A DNA stretch of 64,000 bases from Myxococcus llanfairpwllgwyngyllgogerychwyrndrobwllllantysiliogogogochensis (GTDB lineage Bacteria; Myxococcota; Myxococcia; Myxococcales; Myxococcaceae). The notes under the pieces are model-generated. The model made no database searches, was not told the DNA's origin, and saw nothing but the letters and a program-made list of their open reading frames with translations. The DNA is taken from NCBI RefSeq assembly GCF_006636215.1, contig NZ_VIFM01000034.1, positions 1 through 64,000 on the forward strand, written 5' to 3'. Position 1 is the stretch's first letter. The number at the start of each line of letters is the position of its first letter. The translations under genes and the position numbers were made by a program. Of this stretch, positions 33,492-43,499 are shown one piece after another.

Positions 33492-34442
33492 GTGGACTTG
33501 TTCACTTCGCCCCTGTTGGAGCGGCTCGCGTCGGCCCGTCACGTGCTCATCGCGGGCGGTGGGGGTGGCTTCGACGTGTTCAGCGGGCTGCCGCTGTACT
33601 TCCGGCTGCGCGCGCTGGGGAAGACGGTGACGCTGGCGAACCTCAGCTTCACGCGGCTGGAGGCGCTGGAGTGTGAGCGGCCGGTGCCCGGCGTGTTCCG
33701 GGTGGACGCCTCCACCGAGGGGCGGGGGTACTACTTCCCCGAGGGGTGGCTGGCGCGCTGGTTCGAGCGTCGGGGCGAGCAGGTGCCCCTTTACTGCTTC
33801 GAGCAGACCGGGATGGCGCCGCTGCGGGAGGCGTATGCCGCGCTGCACGCGCACCTGGGGTTCGATGCGGTGGTGTTGGTGGATGGGGGCACGGACATCC
33901 TGATGCGCGGGGACGAGGTGGGCCTGGGCACGCCGCAGGAGGACATCGCGAGCCTGGGGGCGGTGCATGCGCTGCCGGTGCGCGACAAGCTGGTGGTGTG
34001 CCTGGGCTTCGGGGTGGATACCCACCATGGCGTCTGCCACGCGCACTTCCTGGAGGCGGTGGCGGCGCTGAGCAAGGAGGGTGGCTACCTGGGTGTCACC
34101 GCGCTCCTGGAGGCGATGCCGGAGGTGGCGCTGTACAAGGAAGCCGTGGGCTACGTCTGTGAGCAGATGTCCCGCTCGCCGAGCATCGTCTCGCTCTCCG
34201 TGGTGTCGGCGCTGGAGGGGGACTATGGCGACGTGCATCGCACTCAGCGCACCCAGGGCAGCACGCTGTGGATCAACCCGCTGATGAGCATGTACTGGGC
34301 GTTCGATTTGACGCCCGTGGCGCGGCGCTGTCTGTACCTGGACGCGCTGAAGGACACGCGCACGCCGTGGGAGATGAACCTCATCATCGAGACGTTCCGC
34401 GCCTCGCTGTCCATCCGGCCATGGAAGGACATCCCGGTGTGA
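33492..34442 (+). CDS. DUF1152 protein
   Basis: The 316-residue product, from GTG 33492, has the family's glycine loop AGGGGGFDVFSGLPLYFRLRALGKTVTLANLSF near the N-terminus, suggestive of nucleotide binding, and VVLVDGGTDILMRGDE and GFGVDTHHGVCHAHFLEAVAAL in the centre. The function of DUF1152 is not established. Its divergent neighbour is the OCD-family enzyme, and the short shared spacer implies a joint promoter region. Confidence 0.82.
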   Translation: MDLFTSPLLERLASARHVLIAGGGGGFDVFSGLPLYFRLRALGKTVTLANLSFTRLEALECERPVPGVFRVDASTEGRGYYFPEGWLARWFERRGEQVPLYCFEQTGMAPLREAYAALHAHLGFDAVVLVDGGTDILMRGDEVGLGTPQEDIASLGAVHALPVRDKLVVCLGFGVDTHHGVCHAHFLEAVAALSKEGGYLGVTALLEAMPEVALYKEAVGYVCEQMSRSPSIVSLSVVSALEGDYGDVHRTQRTQGSTLWINPLMSMYWAFDLTPVARRCLYLDALKDTRTPWEMNLIIETFRASLSIRPWKDIPV

Positions 34443-34624
34443 CGTCGGGTGTGGGATGGCGCCTGGATTCCCAGGGAATCCTCGGGCGATGGGGCCTCCG
34501 ACATGGCTTCCGACAGGTCAGGCCATGCCCGCCGCCATGACGGACAGGGCTAGGATGTCGAGGGCGCTGGGAGGGTTGGGAGGTCGCTGTCAGGCGGTCA
34601 TCCTCGCGGCGTCCTGACCCGCCG

Positions 34625-37600
34625 ATGCGCCCTGATCCATCTCTGTCCTCCGTCCTCTCGCCGGCCCCTCTCTTCCTCTCGAATCCGCCCATCGAGTCCG
34701 TGACGCCCGACCTGTATGCGCGGGTGCGGGACCTCTACGAGCAGGGCCTCTATGTCCAGGCGTACCGGCTGACCGAAGCGGGCGTGCCCCTGGAGCAGTG
34801 GACGGGGCCTCGGGCGCGGGTGCTGGCGGGGCGACTGCTGCACCAACTCGGCGCCTCGCGCGCGGCCTGTCTCCAGTGGACGCGCGCCTTCCGCGAGTCG
34901 CCGAATCACGCGGAGGCCCGCTACTACTTCTCGGCGCTGCTCGCGCGCCGCAAGGGCCCACTGGCCGTGCTGGACTTCCTGGAGGGCGCGGTGGACCTGG
35001 AGTCCGCTTCGCTGGAGCAGCGCGCGGATCTGCTGCTCGCCCGCGCGGAGGCGCTCGTCGTCCTGCGCGACTTCGAGGACGCCGAGCGCTGGGTGAAGGA
35101 AGCGCTCACCCTCGTCCCTGAACATCCCTGGGTCCACGTGGTGCGCGCGTCGCTCCTGGAGGAACAGGACCGGCGTGAAGAGGCGCTCGAGGCGGTGCGG
35201 TATTCGCTCTCGCTGCACCCCTTCTATCGCCCGGCCGTGCACTCGGCGGGGAGCCTCCTCACCCACCTGGGGCAGGACGCGGAGGCGCTGGAGCTGCTGT
35301 CGACGGCGTCACAGCGGCTGGAGTGCTCGGCGGTGTCGGGACAGCTCGCGCGGCTCCAGGAGGAGCTGGGCCTGTACGACGACGCCTGGGCGAGCTGGGA
35401 GCGGGCGCTGCTGCTGGCACCGAGGCTGGAGTCGAAGAACTTCTCGATGCTGATGTCCATGTGCTCGGACACGGCCTACCTGCGCGGGGATGTGCAGCGG
35501 GCCATCGACCTGGCCCAACTGAGTGGCTCTCCCTTCCACGCCCAGGTGGCGGAGCGGATGGCGGCGAGCACGGAGGGCCGTCGGCGGCTGTTGCCCGTGC
35601 GCTTCGTGCGGCAGCACCACAAGACGTGTGCGCCCGCGACGCTGGCCTCGGTGGCGGCGCTGTGGGACGTGCCGGTGGAGCACCTGCAGGTGGCGGAGTC
35701 CATCTGCTACGACGGGACGCCCGCGTACCAGGAGCGCCACTGGGCGGCGACCACGGGCTGGCACGTGCGCGAGTTCCGCGTCACCTGGGACAGCGCCCGC
35801 GCGCTCCTGGACCAGGGCATCGCCTTCACGCTCACCACGCAGGAGCCGGGCAACAGCCACCTGCAGGCCGTGGTGGGCTACGACGAGCGCCGGGGCACGC
35901 TGCTGGTGAGAGACCCGTCCACGCGCCACCTCGTCGAGTTCGACACGGAGAAGGCGCTGGCGCACTACGCCTCCTGCGGTCCGCGCGGCATGGCGCTGGT
36001 GCCCGTGGCGCAGACCGCGCGGCTGGACGCGGTGGAGCTGCCGGAGGCCTCGCTGTACGACGCGCTCCACCAGATGGACGCGGCGCTGGTGGCGAATGAC
36101 CGGACGGCGGCGACGGGCGTGCTGGAGTCGATGGAGCGCGACGCGCCCGGGCACCGGCTGACGTGGCAGGCGAAGCGCGCGCTGGCCGGCTACGACGACA
36201 GCACGCTGGACGCGCTGGCGGCGCTGAGCGGGCTGCGCGAGGCGTACCCCGACAACCTCAACTACCTGATGTCGTGGCTGGGCTGTCTGAACGAACTGGG
36301 CCGCCGCGAGGAGCTGCTTGGCGTGCTGCGCGAGCGCGCTCGGGAGAAGAAGGCGCACCCCATCCTGTGGCACGCGCTGGCGGCCGAGCTGATGACGGAC
36401 GCGCGCGAGGAGGCCGAGGCGGAGCGACTGCTGGCTCGCACCCTGCGCATGCACCCCACCTTCGCGCCCACGTATCGCTCGCTGGCGCAGTTGCGTGACT
36501 CCCAGCTCCGTCGGGACCAGGCGCTGCGGCTGTACCGCGCGGCGGCGTGCCTGGAGAAGCTGAGTGAAGGGTATGCCTGGAGCTATTTCGTGGCGGCCCA
36601 GGCGCGAGGAGAGACGGCGCGCGCGCTGGACTTCGTGACGGACCGCTTCCAGCGCTTCGGTGCGCGCAACGCCGCGCCCGCGCGCACGTTGTGCCGCGCG
36701 CTGGAGGAGCTGAGCCGGCCGCTGGAGGCGCTCGAGTTGCTGGAGCAGGCGTGCTCGCTGCGGCCCGAGGATGGAGAGCTGGCCCTCTTCGCCGCGGAGA
36801 TGCACTCGCGCCTGGGCAACGAGGAGGCGGCGTCGCGTCACCTGCGCTCGGCGGAGGGCCGGGTGCGGGACGTGGCGTGGCACCGTGCCGCCGCCATCCT
36901 GTCGTCCGCGCGCGGAGAGCTCGCGGTGTCGCTGGGGCATTGGGAGCAGGTGCTCGCACGCGAGCCGCTGCCCTCGGATGCGCACCGGGAGCGGGTGCGG
37001 TTGCTCACCGACCTGGGCCGTGCTCCGGAGGCGAAGGCGCACCTGGATGCGGTGTGCGCGCGCTTCCCTCTTCACGCGGGCCTGCTGCAACTGCGCGTCG
37101 CGTGGACTCGGGAGCACGCGCCGTCGGCGGCCTTCGATGCACTGGAGGCCTTCCTGTCCGCGCACCCGGAGGACGCGTGGGCCCGGCGCGAGCGCGCGTC
37201 GATGTTGTCGGACCAGGGACGCCGCGAGGAGGCGCTGGAGGAGCTGGTGCGCGCGGAGGCGCTGGAGCCGCGCCACCCGTCGCTGCACTACTGCCGAGGA
37301 CAGATTCTGGAGGCGTGTGGACGCAACGCCGAGGCGGAGGTCGCCTACCGCGAGTCCCTGAGGATTCAACCCTCCCGGCCCGGGATGCACGCGCTGATGG
37401 CACTGGCGACGACGCCCGAGGCGCGGCGAGCCTCGCTGACCTTCGTGCGCGAGTCGCTGGAGGGCATGGCGCAGCTCGATGACTCGGTGCTGGCCTTCGA
37501 GAAGGTGGCGGGCGACGTGCTGTCGATGGAGGAGCTGGGGGCCTGTCTGGAGGGCCTGCTCCAGCGCCACCCCGACTGCTGGGAGGCGTGGGTGGCGCGA

Positions 37601-39646
37601 CTGCGTCAGTTGCTGCGCGCGCGGGAGCTGGACGAGGCGGCGCGCGTGGCGGATCAGGCCACCACGCGCTTCGCGATGCTGGCGCCGGTGTGGCTGGAGC
37701 GCGCGTTGGTCCACCGGGCACGCGAGGACGACGCGGGCGAGCGTGAGGCGCTGGAGGCGGCATGTCGGCACTCGCCGGGCTGGACACGTCCGGCGTGTGA
37801 GCTGTCGGAGCTGCTGGAGCGCGTGGGCGAGGTGGCCCAGGCGCGCGAGGTGCTGGAACGCGTGGGCCGCGAGAATCCGCGTGATGGCATGACGCGGGGG
37901 TTCCTGGCGGACCTGCTGTGGCGCTCGGAGGAGCATGACCTGGCGCTGGAGCGCCTCTTCGAATCGCTGCGGTTGGACCCGACGTACGGGTGGGGCTGGG
38001 CGCGGCTGCAGGAGTGGTCGGAGGAACTGGAGCGGCAGGCGGACGCGGTGGCCTTCGCGCGGGAGCTCTGCGAGGGCCCCCTGCCGGACCCCATGGCGCG
38101 GCTGGCGCTCGCGGAGCTGCTGGAGGAAGCAGGGGAGGCCACGCGCGAGGAGCGATTGGCGCTGCTGGACGGAGCGCTGGAGTCCTTCCCTCGCATGGAT
38201 GACGCGCACGACGCGCGAGCACGGATGCTCGTCGAGGCGGGGCGACTGGACGATGCGCTGGCGGCCTGCGCTCCGGCGGCCTACGGCGGAGAGCCTCCCT
38301 TGGCGCTGCGTGGCCGGGCCGCGTGGGTGCTCTTCGAGAAGGGCGCGCAGCGTGACGCGGTGACGGCGATGGAGGCCGTGCTCGCGGAGGCGCCTCGCTA
38401 CGGCTGGGGCTGGCAGACGCTGGGCGAGTGGGCTCAGTCGCTCGAGGACGACGCCCTCCTCACGAAGGCGCGGGAGGCCCTGGTGGAGCTGGGCCCCGAG
38501 GACCCGGTGGCGCACGCGCGGCTGGCCGACGTGCGCGCGAAGGCGGGCGATTTGAAGAGCGCCATCGCCGGGTGGGAGCGCGCGCTGGAGCTGGCGCCGG
38601 ACTACGCCTATGCCGCGACGCACCTCTTCGACGCGCGACTGGAGCAGGGCCAGCTGGACGAGGCGGCGCGGGCGCTGGAGGCGGCGCGGGGACATGCCCC
38701 GGAAGTGTTGGTGGCCGCGCGTGAGGTGCGGCTGGCCTGTGCCCGGGGCGACGCGAAGGCGGCCGCGCGCCATGTGGAGCAGACGTTGGCGGTGGTGGGG
38801 GACAGCACCTGGGCGATGGAGCGCTGCACGGAGGCCATGCGCTCACGAGGCTGGGACTCGGTGATGGAGCGCGCGGTGGACGCGGCGATGGCGGCGAGTG
38901 GAGGCGAGACCTCGGAGGTGCTCGCGCGAGCCTGGAGTCTCCAGCACGCCGAGCGGACGTGGACCTGGAGGGCGTGGGGAAGACTGCACGCACTGGCCTC
39001 GGAGAGCGCCGTGGGCGTCGAGGCCCTGGCGGTGTACGTGGAGCGACTGGGTGAGCTGGGGCGCACCGTCCTGCTGGCGCTGTTCGTCTTCCTGTACGCG
39101 ACCCCGCTGCGCTCGCATTCGCGCACCTGGGGCGCCGTGGGTTATGCGCTGATGAAGCAGCAGCGCAGGGGGCGGGCGTGGCGTTGGTTGCGCGACTGGC
39201 GCGAGCAGCCCGCCGACGAGCTGCGTCCCTGGATGATGATGAACGTGCTGGTGGCCTGCTACGAGCATGGACGCCGCGAGGACGCCGAGGCGGCACTGGC
39301 TTTGGGATTGGCGCTGCCGGAGGAGCCCACGAGCGGGCACATGAAGGTGTGGCATGCCTTCTTCACGTCGCTGCGGGATGACCCCGAAGCCTTGTTGGAC
39401 ACGGCGCTGCTGGATGTGACGCATGTGCCCACGGATGGCCTGCTCAAGCTCGCCCTCGGGCTGGCCAGGACGGTGCAAGCCGCGCGGAAGTCGGGGGCCC
39501 GCGCCGCGCGCGCTGCGTTGGCCGCGGCGGAGCAGGGCATGGAGGGCTTCCACTCGCATCCGTTGGCGCGCAGGGCGCATCGCGACGCGGTGGCCCGGTT
39601 GCGCGCGGTGGTGGGCTGGCGCGCGTGGCTGCGCTCTTTGTTCTGA
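34625..39646 (+). CDS. Giant TPR protein with inserted C39-like peptidase
   Basis: A 1673-residue protein. After ~320 residues of TPR-like helical repeats comes a C39-type papain-fold domain (about 325-465): Cys335 in HHKTCAPATLASVAALW, His in NSHLQAVVGYD, Asp in LVRDPSTRHLVEF. More than 1100 residues of further TPR-like repeats follow (RLEPALVHRAREDDAGEREALEAA-type units rich in L, A, E, R). C39 domains cleave double-glycine leaders in bacteriocin exporters; here there is no ABC transporter, so a soluble protease or a binding module is inferred. No signal peptide is visible. It stands alone; a DUF4326 gene is convergent. Confidence 0.85.
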   Translation: MRPDPSLSSVLSPAPLFLSNPPIESVTPDLYARVRDLYEQGLYVQAYRLTEAGVPLEQWTGPRARVLAGRLLHQLGASRAACLQWTRAFRESPNHAEARYYFSALLARRKGPLAVLDFLEGAVDLESASLEQRADLLLARAEALVVLRDFEDAERWVKEALTLVPEHPWVHVVRASLLEEQDRREEALEAVRYSLSLHPFYRPAVHSAGSLLTHLGQDAEALELLSTASQRLECSAVSGQLARLQEELGLYDDAWASWERALLLAPRLESKNFSMLMSMCSDTAYLRGDVQRAIDLAQLSGSPFHAQVAERMAASTEGRRRLLPVRFVRQHHKTCAPATLASVAALWDVPVEHLQVAESICYDGTPAYQERHWAATTGWHVREFRVTWDSARALLDQGIAFTLTTQEPGNSHLQAVVGYDERRGTLLVRDPSTRHLVEFDTEKALAHYASCGPRGMALVPVAQTARLDAVELPEASLYDALHQMDAALVANDRTAATGVLESMERDAPGHRLTWQAKRALAGYDDSTLDALAALSGLREAYPDNLNYLMSWLGCLNELGRREELLGVLRERAREKKAHPILWHALAAELMTDAREEAEAERLLARTLRMHPTFAPTYRSLAQLRDSQLRRDQALRLYRAAACLEKLSEGYAWSYFVAAQARGETARALDFVTDRFQRFGARNAAPARTLCRALEELSRPLEALELLEQACSLRPEDGELALFAAEMHSRLGNEEAASRHLRSAEGRVRDVAWHRAAAILSSARGELAVSLGHWEQVLAREPLPSDAHRERVRLLTDLGRAPEAKAHLDAVCARFPLHAGLLQLRVAWTREHAPSAAFDALEAFLSAHPEDAWARRERASMLSDQGRREEALEELVRAEALEPRHPSLHYCRGQILEACGRNAEAEVAYRESLRIQPSRPGMHALMALATTPEARRASLTFVRESLEGMAQLDDSVLAFEKVAGDVLSMEELGACLEGLLQRHPDCWEAWVARLRQLLRARELDEAARVADQATTRFAMLAPVWLERALVHRAREDDAGEREALEAACRHSPGWTRPACELSELLERVGEVAQAREVLERVGRENPRDGMTRGFLADLLWRSEEHDLALERLFESLRLDPTYGWGWARLQEWSEELERQADAVAFARELCEGPLPDPMARLALAELLEEAGEATREERLALLDGALESFPRMDDAHDARARMLVEAGRLDDALAACAPAAYGGEPPLALRGRAAWVLFEKGAQRDAVTAMEAVLAEAPRYGWGWQTLGEWAQSLEDDALLTKAREALVELGPEDPVAHARLADVRAKAGDLKSAIAGWERALELAPDYAYAATHLFDARLEQGQLDEAARALEAARGHAPEVLVAAREVRLACARGDAKAAARHVEQTLAVVGDSTWAMERCTEAMRSRGWDSVMERAVDAAMAASGGETSEVLARAWSLQHAERTWTWRAWGRLHALASESAVGVEALAVYVERLGELGRTVLLALFVFLYATPLRSHSRTWGAVGYALMKQQRRGRAWRWLRDWREQPADELRPWMMMNVLVACYEHGRREDAEAALALGLALPEEPTSGHMKVWHAFFTSLRDDPEALLDTALLDVTHVPTDGLLKLALGLARTVQAARKSGARAARAALAAAEQGMEGFHSHPLARRAHRDAVARLRAVVGWRAWLRSLF

Positions 39647-39659
39647 GTGCCGCTGGCGG

Positions 39660-40091
39660 TCAGCGCCGCGAGTCCAGCCAGGACACCAGCACGTCGGCGT
39701 GACAGGGGCCGGGCTTGCACCAGCAACCCAGCCGTTGGCCCCGCAGCGCGAGCACGTCCTCGCGCCAGGCGGCGTCGTGACGGGTGCGCAAGTCCAGGTA
39801 CCAGCGGAAGGACTCGAAGGCGTCCACGTCCGGGCCCATGCGACGCAGGGCCTCTTCGCGGACCTGCTGCTGCTCGGTCTCCGGCAGCGCGCCGAGCCAG
39901 GGGACGAAGTACTTCTTCAGCATGGCGCCCGGAGTGCCGACGCCTCCGGGTTTGAACGGGTTGCCGAAACGACCGGGCACGGGGTTGGTGGGGCTCGGCT
40001 TCGCCCACGCGCGGAAGGCCCGGCCCACGTACACGTCACAGCCTTCGTGCACATGGACCGCCGTGGTGCGCGCCCCGGTCATCGGCATCAC
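39660..40091 (-). CDS. DUF4326 protein
   Basis: The 143 residues match the DUF4326 pattern: CDVYVGRAF (YVGR), PGRFGNPFKPG, a tyrosine-containing helix with YFVPWLGAL, and the closing LRGQRLGCWCKPGPCHADVL, whose Cys-Trp-Cys-Lys-Pro and Cys-His residues likely bind metal or form the active site. The family occurs in phages and bacteria; biochemical role unknown. The ATG at 40091 or the next in-frame ATG could start it. It lies 8 bases downstream of the coiled-coil lipoprotein gene. Confidence 0.85.
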   Translation of the reverse strand: MMPMTGARTTAVHVHEGCDVYVGRAFRAWAKPSPTNPVPGRFGNPFKPGGVGTPGAMLKKYFVPWLGALPETEQQQVREEALRRMGPDVDAFESFRWYLDLRTRHDAAWREDVLALRGQRLGCWCKPGPCHADVLVSWLDSRR

Positions 40092-40099
40092 CTTCAGGG

Positions 40100-40381
40100 C
40101 TACTTCTTGCGCTTCTTGCCGGACGCGGGGACGGCGGCGGGGGCGGCGGCCGCGGCCTGCTCGGCGGCGACCTTCAGCTCGTCGCGCTCCTTCGACACGT
40201 TGGCCAGCTCACCCTCCAGCTCGCCGACCTTTGTCTTGAGCGCCTCGTTCTCCGCGCTCAGCGTCTCCTTGTCCTTGCGCAGCACGTTCACTTCGACTTT
40301 CGCGCGGTTCAGCTCGCGCGAACCACCGCATCCGACGAGGGGAACCACCGCCAGCATCGCCACGGCCATCCATGCCTTCAT
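40100..40381 (-). CDS. Coiled-coil lipoprotein
   Basis: A 93-residue envelope protein. The signal MKAWMAVAMLAVVPLVGCGGS has lipobox LVGC (Cys18). The mature part is one long heptad-rich helix (LNRAKVEVNVLRKDKETLSAENEALKTKVGELEGELANVSKERDELKVAAEQ) followed by an Ala/Pro linker and a lysine-rich end KKRKK, which could contact peptidoglycan or DNA-free surfaces. The layout is like Lpp-type or tether lipoproteins. It may be co-transcribed with the DUF4326 gene. Confidence 0.85.
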   Translation of the reverse strand: MKAWMAVAMLAVVPLVGCGGSRELNRAKVEVNVLRKDKETLSAENEALKTKVGELEGELANVSKERDELKVAAEQAAAAAPAAVPASGKKRKK

Positions 40382-40569
40382 GTGAGTCTGCTCCTCTGTG
40401 CCCCGGGCCCGAGGGCCTGGGGACTTGATTCATTCGGTGAGGGGAAGGGGCCGGAGGAGCCCACCCGTCCCACCGGCATCGAGCCGGCGAGCCTAGGCAT
40501 GGAGCCGTCACGAGCGGAAGCCACCGTTGCGTCGGATGCGCTCGCGCCAGGGGAGGGAGTGTTTGCATC

Positions 40570-41340
40570 TCAAAGCGCGGCGCCGGGCCCCGCAGTGCCA
40601 GCTCCTTGGACTTCGTGAATCCACACGGACTCGAGGCCCCAGGTGAAGAGGGCGCGGTGGTGGGAGAGGACGGTGAAGCCCTTGGCCTCCACGGGGCGGG
40701 TGACGGTGAGGATGCGGGTGCCGGGGCGGCAGGCGAGCAGGCGGGTGACGAGCCGGGCCCGGGTGTCTGGAGCGAAGGCCGTCCAGTTGATGAAGACGTG
40801 GGTGGCGTCGCCGAGCGAAAGGTCTGTCTGGGTGGCGTCCGCCTGCCGCAGCACCGCGCCGGTTCTGGCCAGGGGCCCCGAGGCGAGCGCGACGTGTTGT
40901 TCGAGCAGTTCGAGCCCCAGGGCCTCCGCGCCCAGCCAGCGCGCGGCGAGCAGGGCCCGCCCGCGTCCCGCGCCCAGGTCCACCAGCCGGGAGCCCTTCG
41001 TCAGCCCGGCCTTCCGGAAGAGCGACAGCGCGGTGTGCACGGGCGTCTCGCCGTACATCAGCTCGTGGAAGTCCTGGTGGCTCGCGCGCAGGACGCGGAT
41101 CAACTCGAAGGAACGACGCGGGCGGTAGGGCGAGACGAGCACCTCGCGCAGCCACAGTCGCAGCCAGGCGAGCAGGAGCCGGGGGCGCCACGCGAGCACG
41201 AGAAAATCCCCCAGCCGGTTCACCCCTTCCAGGCCCAGGCTCCAGACGCGGATGACGAGGAGTCGGGGGAGGGAGATGTGGAGGTCGTCGTCGGATGACG
41301 AATCTCGCCGCGCGGGCGGGCTGGGTGAGTCCTCGGCCAT
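40570..41340 (-). CDS. Class I SAM-dependent methyltransferase
   Basis: About 256 residues from ATG 41340. The SAM loop is LVDLGAGRGRALLAARWLG, followed by ALGLELLEQHV (acidic end of strand 2) and VFINWTAF where the usual D/N-PP motif would be. The N-terminal hydrophobic/amphipathic stretch (LPRLLVIRVWSLGLEGVNRLGDFLVLAWRPRLLLAWLRLWL) may attach it to the membrane. Substrate unknown. The frame continues to 41376, but MAEDSPSP at 41340 is a likelier N-terminus. Confidence 0.82.
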   Translation of the reverse strand: MAEDSPSPPARRDSSSDDDLHISLPRLLVIRVWSLGLEGVNRLGDFLVLAWRPRLLLAWLRLWLREVLVSPYRPRRSFELIRVLRASHQDFHELMYGETPVHTALSLFRKAGLTKGSRLVDLGAGRGRALLAARWLGAEALGLELLEQHVALASGPLARTGAVLRQADATQTDLSLGDATHVFINWTAFAPDTRARLVTRLLACRPGTRILTVTRPVEAKGFTVLSHHRALFTWGLESVWIHEVQGAGTAGPGAAL

Positions 41341-41474
41341 GGCTGGGGCGGGCGAGGGTAGCACTCGTGAGAGCAAGGCTGTGCCGAGGTGCCCCGCGAC
41401 TTTTCGCGGGGACCCGGGTTCGTACCTCCAGACCCGATGAGCCGGCCTGCCCGGCCTGACGCTGGAGATGAGCC

Positions 41475-41789
41475 ATGAAGCGGAACGTGTGGACCGTGGG
41501 GACGCTGGTGCTGGGGTTGTTGTTGGCGCTGCCCGCGAGCGCGGCGAAGGCGGACCGTCGGCAGGTGCGTCAGCAGGCGCGCATCGTCCAGGGCGTGAAG
41601 AGTGGAGAGCTCACGGGCCGCGAGGCGGTGCGGCTCCAGTCTCAGCACCGCGAGCTCCGGCGGGACATCCATCAGGCGCGAGCGGATGACGGACGCCTCG
41701 ATGCGCGTGAGCGCGCGGGCATCCGGCGCGAGCAGAACCAGCTCAACCGCCGCATCCACCGCCAGAAGCATGACGGACAGTCGCGTTAG
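41475..41789 (+). CDS. Small exported basic helical protein
   Basis: The 104 residues begin with a signal peptide (MKRNVWTVGTLVLGLLLALPASAAKA), then a highly basic, heptad-like helical domain with the repeated pattern Q-RIVQGVKSGELTGREAVRLQSQHRELRRDI and LDARERAGIRREQNQLNRRIHRQKHD. GELT--EA-RL and RLDA-ERA recall the Cpx/Spy-type or DUF-annotated proteins with EF-hand-like turn spacing, but no metal ligands are clear. Found alone, between divergent and convergent neighbours. Function unknown. Confidence 0.75.
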   Translation: MKRNVWTVGTLVLGLLLALPASAAKADRRQVRQQARIVQGVKSGELTGREAVRLQSQHRELRRDIHQARADDGRLDARERAGIRREQNQLNRRIHRQKHDGQSR

Positions 41790-41916
41790 GCGTGCCGAGC
41801 GGGCGGAGTGAAGTGGCGCAGGCGCTCTGAGTTCCGACGGAGAAACAGAGATGGTGGGGTGAACGCCGTGGTCTCTCGGAAGAGGGGCCACGGCGTCGTG
41901 CCGTGTGGACGGCGGA

Positions 41917-43446
41917 TCAGGTCGCGGGGGCCTTGGGGCGAGGCACCAGGTACTTCTGGACGACCTTTTCCAGCGCGTGGATTTCTTTGTCGGTCAGGTT
42001 GATGAAGTACTTGGTGCGTTTCTGTTTGGACAAGCGACCTCCATTCTGGAGGCAGAACTGGACGAAGCGGTTGCGCAGCGTGTCTGGCAGCTCGACGACG
42101 CCGTCGAGTTTCGGGCGGGCCTCTCGGTAGCGGACGACGAAGTCCAGCTCGTCGCGGAACTCCGTGCGGATGGTTTCTTCCGTCCAGCGGTAGAGGTCCT
42201 CCGCCATGCGCGTGAAGTCGACGTAGCGATAGAAGCCGCTCGTCTTGCCCTTCACCGTCAGGAGTCCCTTCTCGTCCACCTCATAGTCGATGAGCTTCAT
42301 CAGCGGCTTGGAGAAGGACTCGAGGCAAGCGTCGTACTGGTCCTTCCGCTGCAACATGACCGCGGAGATGGGGAAGATGAGCCCCTGGGGGGTGAACCCG
42401 GCCCTGGAGAGGATGTAGTGGATGAGCAGCCTGTGGAGCCGTCCGTTGCCATCCTCGAAGGGATGGATGAAGACGAAGCCAAAGGAGATGGCGGCCGCAT
42501 GAACGATGGGGTCCACGCTGGAAGCCATCATGCGGTCCAATGAGGACAGCAATCCCGCCATCAAGCGAGGGAGCATCTTGCGCTGTGGCGAAATGAAATG
42601 GACACGTTGACGGAGTCCCACGCCAACGGACTCGCCCACATAGTTTTGTGCTTCGCGGTAACCCTTCTCCTTGAAGCGGTCTTCCACGATGACATTCTGC
42701 ATGTGGACCAGAGCGGCCTCGTTCAGGGAGTCCAGGGCGGGAAGTTCACGCAAGAGGGAGACGAACCGCGCGGCACGCTGCTGGCTGGGAGTCTCCCGTT
42801 CGATGTTGAAAGAGGAGCGGGTTTCCTTGGCGTAGAGGTAGTCGACGGCGCGGCGGAGGGCATCTTCGTCGTAGGACTCCACGATTCGAGCCGCCTCGTT
42901 CGCGAGCTGCTTCGCCTCGAACTCCTGGAGGGAGGGCGTACGGCGCACCATGGGACAAAAATCCACATTGCCCAGAAGGTTGTCGCGCACGCGATGGCGC
43001 TGGCTGTTGATGGGCGTCGCTGTGTAGTAGCGCTTCGGGTCGAGCAACTCGACATAGTTGCCTGTGGTCACGTCCTCGAGTGGAAGCCGACGTCCCGTGA
43101 GGAACTCATAGAGAAACCAGAGCCGACGGGTGTTCTGACCGGTGGGGCGTGCCTGGATGTGGCGGGACAGCTCGTCCTCGAAGGGTCCCTGTTTCACCGC
43201 GCGGAACAACGCGGCGAGCACCTCCAGGGAGATGCCTTCGTGCTTGAGCGCGAACTCCAGATGATCACAAAGCGCCGGACCCGGGTCGTACGAACTCGGG
43301 TAGGTGACGAACTCGCGCCCGTCGCTGCTCCGCACATGCTTGACCGAGCCCACGCAGGCCGAGAGCTGATGGGGAGGCACGACGCCGAGGCCATGATCCT
43401 CGATGGCTTTCGCGTATCCGATGGGGATGCCTCTGCTCAGGTACAT
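41917..43446 (-). CDS. Fic-domain AMP-transferase with inhibitory helix
   Basis: A 509-residue Fic protein. The active motif HPFEDGNGRLHR is at residues 328-339 (HxFx(D/E)GNGRxxR), with the catalytic His. Upstream, SSFNIERE (211-218) fits the inhibitory S/TxxxE helix that blocks ATP binding in autoinhibited Fic enzymes. Such enzymes transfer AMP to Ser/Thr/Tyr of targets. The C-terminal part (LYRWTEETIRTEFRDELDFVVRYREAR...) is helical. The frame extends to a TTG at 43476, but AAGGGGG just upstream favours ATG 43446. No antitoxin neighbour: the inhibitory motif is in cis. The upstream DNA is A/T-rich. Confidence 0.93.
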   Translation of the reverse strand: MYLSRGIPIGYAKAIEDHGLGVVPPHQLSACVGSVKHVRSSDGREFVTYPSSYDPGPALCDHLEFALKHEGISLEVLAALFRAVKQGPFEDELSRHIQARPTGQNTRRLWFLYEFLTGRRLPLEDVTTGNYVELLDPKRYYTATPINSQRHRVRDNLLGNVDFCPMVRRTPSLQEFEAKQLANEAARIVESYDEDALRRAVDYLYAKETRSSFNIERETPSQQRAARFVSLLRELPALDSLNEAALVHMQNVIVEDRFKEKGYREAQNYVGESVGVGLRQRVHFISPQRKMLPRLMAGLLSSLDRMMASSVDPIVHAAAISFGFVFIHPFEDGNGRLHRLLIHYILSRAGFTPQGLIFPISAVMLQRKDQYDACLESFSKPLMKLIDYEVDEKGLLTVKGKTSGFYRYVDFTRMAEDLYRWTEETIRTEFRDELDFVVRYREARPKLDGVVELPDTLRNRFVQFCLQNGGRLSKQKRTKYFINLTDKEIHALEKVVQKYLVPRPKAPAT

Positions 43447-43499
43447 GGGGTCCCCCTTCAAGTACGGGTAGGACAAGCACGTGTAGGACTAGGACCTGC

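Noticed and set aside
35309-38773. 1154-residue reverse frame opposite the giant TPR protein
   Set aside because: Antisense shadow rich in R, Q, H and L with no recognisable domain; the forward gene has a complete C39 triad and TPR repeats.
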